Origin: an uncultured Collinsella sp.
GTDB taxonomy: Bacteria > Actinomycetota > Coriobacteriia > Coriobacteriales > Coriobacteriaceae
NCBI GenBank assembly: GCA_900754445.1
Contig: CAAECW010000081.1
Span: forward strand, 1 to 11,671
Length of the DNA: 11,671 nucleotides
Direction of reading: 5' to 3'
The notes under the pieces are model-generated. The model was given only the letters and a program-made list of their open reading frames with translations, did not search any database and was not told where the DNA came from. Shown here piece by piece: positions 1 through 6,294 of the stretch. A program made the translations under genes and the position numbers. The first letter of the stretch is position 1; the number at the start of each line of letters is the position of its first letter.

Positions 1-4
1 AGGA

Positions 5-11
5 AAGGAGG
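5..11 (+). promoter_or_regulatory. Strong Shine-Dalgarno for the APC permease
   Basis: AAGGAGG lies 6 bases upstream of the ATG at 18 and is followed by a further GG. It is a near-ideal anti-16S match and fixes the permease start. The window opens too close to this site to show any promoter. Confidence 0.85.
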
Positions 12-17
12 GGAACA

Positions 18-1469
18 ATGGCGGACAAGAACGCAGAAGTTGCAGTCGAGGATAACGGCGGCATGAAGAAAACGCTTTCGCTCTGGAACTTCTTCACCAT
101 CGGTTTCGGTGCCATCATCGGTACCGGTTGGGTTCTGCAGGTCGGCGACTGGATGGTCGTGGGCGGCGGTCCCGTTCCCGCTATGATCGCATTCCTCTTG
201 GGTGCAATCTTCCTCGTGCCCGTCGGAGCTGTTTTCGGTGAGCTCACGGCTGCTATCCCCATCTCGGGCGGCATCGTCGAGTATGTCGATCGTAGCTTTG
301 GCCGTACGCTGAGCTACATCACCGGATGGCTTTTGGCCCTGGGCAACGGCATCCTGTGCCCGTGGGAGGCCATCGCCATTTCGACCCTCGTGTCCGAGAT
401 GTTCGGCAGCCTGCCCGGCCTTGAGTGGCTGCGCGCCGTCAAGCTCTACACCATACTGGGGGCCGACGTCTACCTGTTCCCGACGCTGATCGCGCTCGGC
501 TTTGCAGTCTACGTCATCTTCCTCAACTTCCGCGGCGCCAGCTCGGCTGCCAAACTCCAGGCCTTCCTGACCAAGGCCCTGCTCTGCGGCATGCTGCTCG
601 CCATGGGCGTCTCGCTGTTCACCGGCTCGCCGGACAACGCCATGCCCGTGTTCTCCCAGGTCGCCGGCGCTGGCGGCGGCAAGGCCGCCACCGAGGGCAC
701 CAGCCTGTTCGCCGGTATCGTGTCGGTCCTGGTTCTGACTCCGTTCTTCTACGCCGGCTTCGACACCATTCCTCAGCAGGCTGAGGAAGCAGCCGAGGGC
801 CTCAACTGGAACAAGTTCGGCAAGATCATCTCCCTGGCCCTGCTGGCCGCCGGCGGCTTCTACATGGTCTGTATCTACTCGTTCGGCACCATCCTCGACT
901 GGCATGAGTTCGTTAAGAGCCCGGTTCCCGCGCTCGCCTGCCTCAAGGGCATCAACATGCTCCTGTACCTGGCCATGCTCGTCATCGCTACGCTTGGACC
1001 CATGGGTCCGATGAACTCCTTCTACGGCGCCACGAGCCGCATCATGCTCGCCATGGGCCGCAAGGGCCAGCTTCCCGAGCAGTTCGCCGGGGTCGACCCC
1101 AAGTCCGGCGCTCCCAAGCTTGCCTGCGTCGTCTTGGGCGTCATCACCGTCGTCGGTCCGTTCCTGGGCAAGAACATGCTCATCCCTCTGACCAACGTGT
1201 CGGCTCTCGCCTTCATCTTCTCCTGCGGCATGGTCGCCCTCGCTTGCCTGCGCATGCGCTTCACCGAGCCCGACCTGCCTCGTCCCTACGAGGTGCCCGG
1301 CGGCAAGTTTGGCATCGGCCTCGCTATCGCTGCCTGCGCCATCATCATCGGCCTGCTCGTGATTCCGTTCTCTCCCGCCTCCCTCAACATGGTGGAGTGG
1401 AGTATCGTGATTGGCTGGCTGGCCGTCGGCCTGGCTCTCATGGCCTTCACCAATTCCCGCAAAAAGTAA
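18..1469 (+). CDS. APC-superfamily amino acid/amine permease
   Basis: This is an integral membrane secondary transporter of the amino acid-polyamine-organocation superfamily, 483 aa with twelve clear hydrophobic segments and a short hydrophilic N-terminus of about 20 residues. The first membrane segment carries the family's substrate-binding signature GFGAIIGTG at residues 29-37, where APC carriers bind the substrate's amino and carboxyl groups. Segment 2 is followed by GELTAAIPISGG (about 75-86), also typical of the family. Length is normal and the start is fixed by a strong ribosome binding site. Codons are strongly biased to C- or G-ending forms with almost no AAA, which suggests high expression. 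The downstream neighbour is an amidohydrolase in the same direction, so a peptide, amino acid derivative or cyclic amide may be imported and then hydrolysed; that link is inference. The exact substrate cannot be read from the sequence. Confidence 0.92.
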   Translation: MADKNAEVAVEDNGGMKKTLSLWNFFTIGFGAIIGTGWVLQVGDWMVVGGGPVPAMIAFLLGAIFLVPVGAVFGELTAAIPISGGIVEYVDRSFGRTLSYITGWLLALGNGILCPWEAIAISTLVSEMFGSLPGLEWLRAVKLYTILGADVYLFPTLIALGFAVYVIFLNFRGASSAAKLQAFLTKALLCGMLLAMGVSLFTGSPDNAMPVFSQVAGAGGGKAATEGTSLFAGIVSVLVLTPFFYAGFDTIPQQAEEAAEGLNWNKFGKIISLALLAAGGFYMVCIYSFGTILDWHEFVKSPVPALACLKGINMLLYLAMLVIATLGPMGPMNSFYGATSRIMLAMGRKGQLPEQFAGVDPKSGAPKLACVVLGVITVVGPFLGKNMLIPLTNVSALAFIFSCGMVALACLRMRFTEPDLPRPYEVPGGKFGIGLAIAACAIIIGLLVIPFSPASLNMVEWSIVIGWLAVGLALMAFTNSRKK

Positions 1470-1475
1470 CGCCGA

Positions 1476-1527
1476 GCCGGGGCGGATCAGGTGCGCGGGC
1501 CCCTCTCTTCCGCGCACCGAACCCGGC
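1476..1527 (+). other. Strong intercistronic hairpin without a T-tract
   Basis: GGTGCGCGG (1490-1498) pairs perfectly with CCGCGCACC (1510-1518) around an 11-base loop. An outer stem, GCCGGG (1476-1481) with CCCGGC (1522-1527), extends it across an asymmetric internal loop. No run of T follows, so it is a poor intrinsic terminator. It lies just after the permease stop and more plausibly protects the permease mRNA 3' end, marks a processing point or partly attenuates readthrough. The structure is seen; the role is inferred. Confidence 0.6.
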
Positions 1528-1544
1528 GCCACTTGGGTAGCTTT

Positions 1545-1572
1545 GTGAGGCCTTAACCCAACACGGCCTCGC
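1545..1572 (+). other. Second intercistronic hairpin upstream of the amidohydrolase
   Basis: GTGAGGCC (1545-1552) pairs with GGCCTCGC (1565-1572), eight pairs including one G-T, around a 12-base loop. No T-tract follows. It ends 18 bases before the amidohydrolase Shine-Dalgarno, so in the permease-amidohydrolase transcript it would sit in the 5' region of the second cistron. Confidence 0.45.
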
Positions 1573-1578
1573 CCACTA

Positions 1579-1590
1579 TATGGATCCATA
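1579..1590. repeat. 12-bp perfect palindrome abutting the amidohydrolase RBS
   Basis: TATGGATCCATA is a perfect palindrome and its last base is the first base of AAGGAGG (1590-1596). It could be a protein-binding site or a small RNA fold next to the ribosome site. A 12-bp palindrome can also arise by chance. Confidence 0.3.
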
Positions 1591-1596
1591 AGGAGG
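1590..1596 (+). promoter_or_regulatory. Shine-Dalgarno for the amidohydrolase
   Basis: AAGGAGG lies 4 bases before the ATG at 1601, a slightly short but workable spacing. It fixes the start. Its presence 120 bases after the permease stop suggests the amidohydrolase is translated independently of the permease. Confidence 0.8.
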
Positions 1597-1600
1597 AACC

Positions 1601-2878
1601 ATGTCCACTAAGTATGCAATCGTTGGCGGCAAGCTCATCGACGGTACCGGTGCCGAGCCGGTCGAGAACTCCCTCGTTCTCGTCGATGACAACGGCAAGA
1701 TCGAGTACGCCGGCGCCATGCAGGACCTTCCCGAGGGCGTTGAGGTCATCGACGCCGCCGGCAAGACCGTCCTTCCCGGCCTGATCGACACCCACCTGCA
1801 CTTCTCGGGCAACTTGACCGACGATGACACCGACTGGGTCATGCAGCCGCTCCTCGAGAAGCAGGCCGTCGCCGTCAAGCAGGCCTACGACTGCCTCACC
1901 CACGGCCTCACCACCGTCTGCGAGATCGGCCGCTTTGGTATCCAGATCCGTGACTGCATCGACAAGGGCGTCTTCAAGGGCCCGCGCGTTCTGGCCACCG
2001 GCCTTGGCTTCTGCCGCGTTGCCGGCCACGGCGACTCCCACCACTGCAGCCAGGAGCTCAACAAGGAATCGCACCCCTGGGGCGATCAGGTCGACGGTCC
2101 TTGGGATCTGCGCAAGGCCGTCCGTCGTCGCCTGCGCGAGAACCCCGATGCCATCAAGATTTGGGCTACCGGTGGCGGCATCTGGCGCTGGGATTCCGGT
2201 CGCGACCAGCACTACTGCTCCGAGGAGATTCAGGCCGTGGTCGAAGAGGCCAAGATGGTCGGCATCCCCGTGTGGAGCCACTGCTACAACAACCACGCCG
2301 CTGCCTACGACTCCGTCCGCTTTGGCTGCGAGCAGCTGATTCACGGCTTCGATATCGATGAGCGCACCATGGACCTCATGGCCGAGCAGGGCACCTTCTT
2401 CACCCCGACGATTGCCTTCCTGCCCACCTGGTACGCCACCTATCCGCCCGTCTACGTTCCCGAGCTGCACGACAAGTACGAGGGCACCCTGGTCGAGAAG
2501 GAGCTGCAGCGCAACTACGACTGCCTGCGCGAGGCCAAGAAGCGCGGCGTCATCATGACGATCGGCTCCGACTCCTTCTCCTTCGTCACCCCGTACGGCA
2601 CCTGCTCCATCGAGGAGATGTACGAGTTCGTCGACAAGATCGGCTTCACTCCGGTCGAGACCATCACCTGTGCCACCCTCAACGGTGCCAAGATGTGCCA
2701 CATCGAGGACGAGACCGGTTCCATCGAGGCCGGCAAGTGCGCCGACCTGCTGGTCGTCAACGGTGACGTCGCCGCCGACATCCACGTGCTCAACACCGAC
2801 AACATGGACGTCATCATGAAGGACGGCTGGATTGTCGAGGGCGGCACCTTCGGCGAGGCAAACAAGTACAGCGCCTAA
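1601..2878 (+). CDS. Metal-dependent amidohydrolase (imidazolonepropionase/Xaa-Pro dipeptidase-like)
   Basis: This cytoplasmic amidohydrolase-superfamily enzyme (425 aa, no signal peptide) is expected to hydrolyse a C-N amide bond in a cyclic amide or a dipeptide. An N-terminal beta-sandwich segment (about 1-58) leads into the TIM barrel, which opens with the metal motif DTHLH (residues 63-67). Other expected ligands are visible: Lys186 in IKIWATGG, the usual carboxylated bridging lysine; His227 in WSHCYNN; His248 in IHGFD; and Asp324 in IGSDS. A GHGDSHH loop near residue 147 resembles members active on Xaa-Pro or N-acyl amino acids. The sandwich closes with GSIEAGKCADLLVVNGD. The substrate is not determined. 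It lies 131 bases after the permease and shares its strong codon bias, so the two probably work together. A terminator-like hairpin follows. Confidence 0.9.
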   Translation: MSTKYAIVGGKLIDGTGAEPVENSLVLVDDNGKIEYAGAMQDLPEGVEVIDAAGKTVLPGLIDTHLHFSGNLTDDDTDWVMQPLLEKQAVAVKQAYDCLTHGLTTVCEIGRFGIQIRDCIDKGVFKGPRVLATGLGFCRVAGHGDSHHCSQELNKESHPWGDQVDGPWDLRKAVRRRLRENPDAIKIWATGGGIWRWDSGRDQHYCSEEIQAVVEEAKMVGIPVWSHCYNNHAAAYDSVRFGCEQLIHGFDIDERTMDLMAEQGTFFTPTIAFLPTWYATYPPVYVPELHDKYEGTLVEKELQRNYDCLREAKKRGVIMTIGSDSFSFVTPYGTCSIEEMYEFVDKIGFTPVETITCATLNGAKMCHIEDETGSIEAGKCADLLVVNGDVAADIHVLNTDNMDVIMKDGWIVEGGTFGEANKYSA

Positions 2879-2919
2879 GCTACCGTTCATCGATGGCTTG
2901 ATGTAAAACACAGTATTTG

Positions 2920-2934
2920 ATTGCATAATGCAAT
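2920..2934. promoter_or_regulatory. Perfect inverted repeat overlapping a -10-like box upstream of kinase 1
   Basis: ATTGCATAATGCAAT is a perfect 6+6 palindrome with a 3-base centre. The centre falls in CATAAT (2924-2929), a plausible -10 hexamer. A TTGATG at 2898-2903 is the best -35 candidate, but the 20-base spacer is long. The arrangement would suit a repressor or autoregulator site on a weak promoter. Similar ATTGC/GCAAT repeats occur upstream of the second kinase operon. The palindrome is seen; the function is inferred. Confidence 0.4.
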
Positions 2935-2936
2935 GG

Positions 2937-2961
2937 AGAGGGTCGCTTGCGGCCCTCTTTA
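2937..2961 (+). terminator. Intrinsic terminator after the amidohydrolase
   Basis: AGAGGGTCGC (2937-2946) pairs with GCGGCCCTCT (2949-2958). That is ten complementary positions with one T-G, or nine pairs around a four-base loop once the two innermost bases open. TTT then A follows. The T-tract is short, so termination may be partial. Readthrough would carry the permease/amidohydrolase transcript into the kinase gene. Confidence 0.6.
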
Positions 2962-2984
2962 TTGCTATGGGGTGCGTCGGTAAG

Positions 2985-2990
2985 AAGGAG
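2985..2990 (+). promoter_or_regulatory. Shine-Dalgarno that decides the start of kinase 1
   Basis: AAGGAG directly abuts an ATG at 2991, leaving no spacer, but stands 6 bases before the in-frame GTG at 2997. The GTG is therefore the better start. The longer reading frame from ATG 2928 would begin inside the -10-like box and run through the terminator hairpin, so it is unlikely. Confidence 0.65.
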
Positions 2991-2996
2991 ATGACG

Positions 2997-4382
2997 GTGG
3001 ATCTCAATAGGCTGATTCTGGGCAAGAGCTACAACTCTACCAAGGTCTTTCGTACCGCTCAGCATGTGGTTCAAGCCATCTTGCTCGGTATTGTCGTTCC
3101 GCTGCTTATCCTGCTGCTCATCTGGGATCTAACCGATAATCCCAATCCCGTTCCGGCCGTTGTCGTCATTGCCGGCTTGGTCATGCTGTGCTTCTTCTTC
3201 TCGTACGTCTTTGTCGTTCCCGACGACCTCACATCGAGCGCAACCGACCGCACGCTCGCCATCGCTTCAAAAATATTCGCCTACACGTCGCGCGGCCTTA
3301 CGCCCGAAGCTGCCCTGGGCGCCTCTAAGATCATCCTGTCCGAAACTATCGCCTCTGCCATCTGCTTTACCGACGGCAAGCAGGTGTTGGCAAGCTGGGG
3401 CGAGGACTCGGCAAAATGCCCCGCGGGCACCCCGGTGGTGCTGCGGACTACGCTCAACGTGATCAACAGCGGCGAGCAAAGCGTGTTCTCGCGCGATGCC
3501 TCGACCGAGACAGGTGGCTACTTTCCGCGCCTGCGCGCCGGTATTGTCGCACCGCTTACCGTGCGCGGGCATTGCGTGGGCACGCTCGAGCTGTATTATC
3601 CCCGTCTGAGCAGCATCGATATGCGCCAGACGGCGCTTGCCTCGGGCTTTGCTGACCTCATTTCCACGCAGCTTGCGAGCTTTGAGCTCGAGCGCCAGGA
3701 CGAGCTTACGGCCCGCGTGGAGCTGCGCGCCTTGCAATCGCAGGTCGATCCTCATTTTCTATTCAATACCATTAGCACGATCGTGTCGCTCGTTCGAACC
3801 GAGCCCGACAAGGCGCGATCGCTGCTGATCGACTTTTCCAATTACTACCGTCAGACGCTCTCTGATTCCGATACCCTCACAACGCTCGAGCACGAGGTGG
3901 AACAGGGCACTCGCTATATCAACCTTATGCAGGCTCGTTATGGCGACGGCCGTCTGCGCGTCTCGGTCGATATCGACTTTGAGGTGCGCGATTGCATGGT
4001 GCCGCCGTTTATCTTGCAGCCGTTGCTCGAAAACTGCATCAAGCACGCGCAGCGCGAGACCGAGCCGCTTTCTATTCACGTTAGGGCTTTCGAGACCGAT
4101 GACGGTTTGGAGATCATCGTCGAGGACGATGGCATCGGTATGAGCGAAGAGGTCTGCGCGCATCTGTTTGAGCAACATCGCCGAGAGGAGCCCGAGAGCA
4201 TTACCGCCGACGGCTCCGTCAAGCGAGGTTGCGGCTTGGCGCTCTTCAACGTGCTTCAGCGCATCCATTTCTTTTACGGAGAAGATTCCGGCATGCGCGT
4301 GAAGTCCCAGGAGGGCGTGGGAACGCAGGTCATCGTTGAATTGAACGGTGAGCCGCATGAGCCGGCGCCGCTAACGGTGTAG
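2997..4382 (+). CDS. LytS-type sensor histidine kinase 1 (short two-helix sensor)
   Basis: This membrane histidine kinase should autophosphorylate and pass phosphate to the LytTR regulator encoded 39 bases downstream. From the GTG start it is 461 aa. Two transmembrane helices (about 24-43 and 54-74) are followed by a GAF region (about 80-230) with LytS-like text, such as SKIFAYTSRGLTPEAA and GIVAPLTVRGHCVGTLELYY. The histidine kinase domain (PF06580 type) has the acceptor His253 in DPHFLFNT. The ATPase has an N box at Asn346 (LLENCIKHA) and a DDGIGM loop near 378. Canonical LytS proteins are roughly 560-580 aa with a multi-pass 5TMR-LYT sensor, which is missing here. The residue before the PHFLFN proline is Asp rather than the common Asn. 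It is paralogous to the kinase at 8910. Its signal is unknown; the GAF region is the likeliest sensing domain. Confidence 0.92.
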   Translation: MDLNRLILGKSYNSTKVFRTAQHVVQAILLGIVVPLLILLLIWDLTDNPNPVPAVVVIAGLVMLCFFFSYVFVVPDDLTSSATDRTLAIASKIFAYTSRGLTPEAALGASKIILSETIASAICFTDGKQVLASWGEDSAKCPAGTPVVLRTTLNVINSGEQSVFSRDASTETGGYFPRLRAGIVAPLTVRGHCVGTLELYYPRLSSIDMRQTALASGFADLISTQLASFELERQDELTARVELRALQSQVDPHFLFNTISTIVSLVRTEPDKARSLLIDFSNYYRQTLSDSDTLTTLEHEVEQGTRYINLMQARYGDGRLRVSVDIDFEVRDCMVPPFILQPLLENCIKHAQRETEPLSIHVRAFETDDGLEIIVEDDGIGMSEEVCAHLFEQHRREEPESITADGSVKRGCGLALFNVLQRIHFFYGEDSGMRVKSQEGVGTQVIVELNGEPHEPAPLTV

Positions 4383-4407
4383 CACGCGGTTGGATTGAGA
4401 GAAAAAA

Positions 4408-4414
4408 GAGGGGA
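4408..4414 (+). promoter_or_regulatory. Shine-Dalgarno deciding the start of regulator 1
   Basis: A purine-rich GAGGGGA element stands about 7 bases before the ATG at 4422. An upstream in-frame TTG at 4395 would put this element inside the coding region and add residues outside the receiver fold, so ATG 4422 is preferred. Confidence 0.6.
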
Positions 4415-4421
4415 AGCGCAT

Positions 4422-5156
4422 ATGTCCGAAGGCTGGAACATCTTGGTGGTTGATGACGAGCCTCCAATTAGGGCCGAGCTACGCTATCTGTTGGAAAAGG
4501 ATGCGCGTGTGGGCCAGATTGCCGAGGCGGGCAATGTCACCGAAGCCGTGGAGTCGATTCTGTCGAACAAGCCCGACGTGTTGTTTTTAGACATTACCAT
4601 GCCCGGTCGCTCGGGAATTGAGCTTGCCGAGACGCTGCAGAACCTAAAGACGCCGCCGGTGGTTGTGTTTGTGACGGCGTTTGCCGAATTTGCCGCTGAT
4701 GCGTATAACCTCGATGCGGTCGACTATGTCGTCAAGCCGGTCGAGGACGCACGCCTGTCAAAGGCACTCGACAAGATCGAGGCAGCCTTGGGTGCCCGTC
4801 GTGTTATCCATGCTCCGCGCCAGCCTTTGCGTCTGACGGTGGACCGCGGGGGCAAAAAGGTGTTCATTCCCGCCGCAGACGTCTGCTACTTTGAGGCGCG
4901 CGCCGATTTTTGCAACGCCATCTGCGCCGAGGGAACGTACCTGATCAATGAGTCGATCTCTTCGCTCGAGCGTCGCTTGGACTCCGAGGGCTTTATTCGC
5001 GTTCATCGCAGCTACCTGGTCAATTTGGAAGACGTGCACAATGTTGAGATTGGCTCCACGGGGTTGATGGAGCTCAGGCTCGACCGCGTGAGCTCGACGG
5101 TGCCCGTGTCCCGCCGTCGCGCTGCCGAGGTTAAAGCACACTTGGGGCTTGCGTAG
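4422..5156 (+). CDS. LytTR-type response regulator 1
   Basis: This DNA-binding response regulator is 244 aa from ATG 4422. The N-terminal receiver (about 5-120) has the acidic pair Asp11-Asp12, phospho-acceptor Asp57 in FLDITMPG, Thr85 in VFVTAF and Lys105 in VVKPVE, so all the usual receiver residues are present. The C-terminal LytTR domain (about 136-240) shows KKVFIPAADVCYFEA and the hallmark FIRVHRSYLVNL (191-202). LytTR proteins bind as dimers to direct repeats upstream of target promoters. The gene follows kinase 1 by 39 bases with no terminator between, so the two form a cognate pair. Targets are not shown; the adjacent permease/amidohydrolase genes are natural candidates. It is a clear paralogue of the regulator at 10326. 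Confidence 0.95.
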   Translation: MSEGWNILVVDDEPPIRAELRYLLEKDARVGQIAEAGNVTEAVESILSNKPDVLFLDITMPGRSGIELAETLQNLKTPPVVVFVTAFAEFAADAYNLDAVDYVVKPVEDARLSKALDKIEAALGARRVIHAPRQPLRLTVDRGGKKVFIPAADVCYFEARADFCNAICAEGTYLINESISSLERRLDSEGFIRVHRSYLVNLEDVHNVEIGSTGLMELRLDRVSSTVPVSRRRAAEVKAHLGLA

Positions 5157-5177
5157 ACGGTCTGCGTGCCGTCGTTT
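5156..5177 (+). terminator. Possible weak terminator at the end of system 1
   Basis: GACGG (5156-5160), starting on the last base of the regulator stop, pairs with CCGTC (5169-5173) around an 8-base loop and is followed by GTTTA. The stem is short and the T-tract has only three bases, so termination would be inefficient. Confidence 0.3.
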
Positions 5178-5207
5178 ACCATCGCAGGTTTGGCATGGGC
5201 GCGCGGT

Positions 5208-5217
5208 GGGCATAATG
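5208..5217 (+). promoter_or_regulatory. -10-like box upstream of the PLC-family gene
   Basis: GGGCATAATG contains CATAAT (5211-5216). TTGGCA at 5190-5195 is the nearest -35-like match but with only 15 bases between. The same GGGYAYRATG pattern occurs upstream of the next two transcription units. It lies 31 bases before the start codon, so it would give a short leader. Confidence 0.4.
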
Positions 5218-5248
5218 GGTGGCATCGAATGAAATCGAAAGGATCATT

Positions 5249-6193
5249 ATGCCCGCGCTTATCACCCATCATCTGTTTGGCGAGGAAAGCATCGACCGTC
5301 TTCCGCAGGGCGTCATCACGTCCGATGAAGAGCGCATTGCCTTTATCTTGGGCAACCAAGGCCCCGACCCGTTTTTCTTTCACATTCTGACACCGCGTGT
5401 TTCCGACTGCACGCTGCTGGCGCAGGTCATGCATCGGTCGCGCATGTCTCGCCAGTTCGCGTGCCTGCGCGACGGCGTGTCGCACCTGCAGCCGCGCGAT
5501 GCCAGCTTGGGTCGCGCCTTTGCGCTGGGCCTGCTGTCTCATTACGTGCTCGACCGCAACGCCCACCCCTTTGTCTATGAGCAGCAGTTTGGCATCGTGG
5601 AATCCGACTCAGAGCTTGAGAATTCGAGCAGTCAGGTCCATGCCGTGATCGAGAGCGACCTGGATGTGCTGATGCTGCAGCTTAAACGCGATGGCGCTAC
5701 GGTTGACGATTACCCGCCGGCGGGCGAGATCGTCACCACCGATCGCATCAATCGCGTGGCCGGCGTACTGATGAGCTATGTTGCCGGACGCGTGTACGGC
5801 ATTGACATTCCGGCGGGGGAGTACGGTGCTGCCGTTGCCAATATGCAGCGACTTTACCGCGCGATTGAGCCGGCCGGCTCCGCAAAGACGCGCGCGATCT
5901 CGTTGGTTGAGGGCTTGGTGCACGACTACTCGCTGCTCGACGGCCTTGCCCATCGCGTGACGACGGAGCTGCCCGAGCGCACCGGTAACCTGGGCCATCT
6001 GACATGGAAGAATCCCTTTACCGACGAGGTCTCGAACGAGAGTTTCCCCGAGGTCTTTGATCGCGCGCTGGTCGATTACGAGTGCACGGTCGCACGTTTT
6101 ATCGAGACCGGCGACATGGACGCCGTGACCGGCCACATCAACTACAGCGGTCGCGTGCTCGAAGCCGATGAGGAGTTCGACCGCGAGGAATAG
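5249..6193 (+). CDS. Zinc-dependent phospholipase C family protein, cytoplasmic type
   Basis: From ATG 5249 (AAAGGA 5 bases upstream) the protein has 314 aa and resembles the zinc-dependent phospholipase C/S1-P1 nuclease-like all-helical fold. Candidate zinc ligands are in family order: His7/His8 in THHLFGEE, Asp40 in GNQGPDPFFF, His98, Asp102 and His106 in LLSHYVLDRNAHP, and His131 and Glu135 in HAVIESDLD. Secreted bacterial phospholipase C enzymes have a signal peptide cleaved to leave a Trp at the mature N-terminus. None is visible here, so this is probably an intracellular member of unknown substrate. It lies between the first two-component system and an MFS transporter, with about 90-100 bases either side and a -10-like box upstream, so it may be transcribed alone. 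Family membership is fairly secure; phospholipase activity is not. Confidence 0.8.
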   Translation: MPALITHHLFGEESIDRLPQGVITSDEERIAFILGNQGPDPFFFHILTPRVSDCTLLAQVMHRSRMSRQFACLRDGVSHLQPRDASLGRAFALGLLSHYVLDRNAHPFVYEQQFGIVESDSELENSSSQVHAVIESDLDVLMLQLKRDGATVDDYPPAGEIVTTDRINRVAGVLMSYVAGRVYGIDIPAGEYGAAVANMQRLYRAIEPAGSAKTRAISLVEGLVHDYSLLDGLAHRVTTELPERTGNLGHLTWKNPFTDEVSNESFPEVFDRALVDYECTVARFIETGDMDAVTGHINYSGRVLEADEEFDREE

Positions 6194-6244
6194 GGCCCGT
6201 GCGTGCCCCTTTGCCGAATCCTTACCGGCGGTTCTGGACAATTG

Positions 6245-6254
6245 GGGTACGATG
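6245..6254 (+). promoter_or_regulatory. -10-like box upstream of the MFS gene
   Basis: GGGTACGATG contains TACGAT (6248-6253), 41 bases before the MFS start codon. No convincing -35 stands at 16-18 bases; TTACCG (6222-6227) is 20 bases away. The preceding CAATTG and the box itself resemble the CAAGTGGGTATGATG upstream of the glycosyltransferase gene. Confidence 0.4.
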
Positions 6255-6294
6255 AACTAACTGCATACCGGGCGAATACGAAGGGTCCCTGTCC

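Noticed and set aside
2928..2996. N-terminal extension of kinase 1 from ATG 2928
   Set aside because: It would start within a -10-like box, run through the terminator hairpin and lacks a ribosome site. GTG 2997 has AAGGAG at 6 bases.
1553..3025. 490-codon open frame on the - strand across the amidohydrolase gene
   Set aside because: It mirrors the strong codon bias of the amidohydrolase, whose G/C-ending codons remove stops in this antisense frame. The translation is low-complexity with no recognisable domain, while the + strand gene has all catalytic motifs.
4395..4421. TTG start for regulator 1
   Set aside because: The ribosome site GAGGGGA lies downstream of it, and the receiver fold begins normally from ATG 4422.
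6192..6217. Hairpin after the PLC-family gene as a terminator
   Set aside because: Only GGGC/GCCC pairs without gaps and just three T follow, too weak to call.
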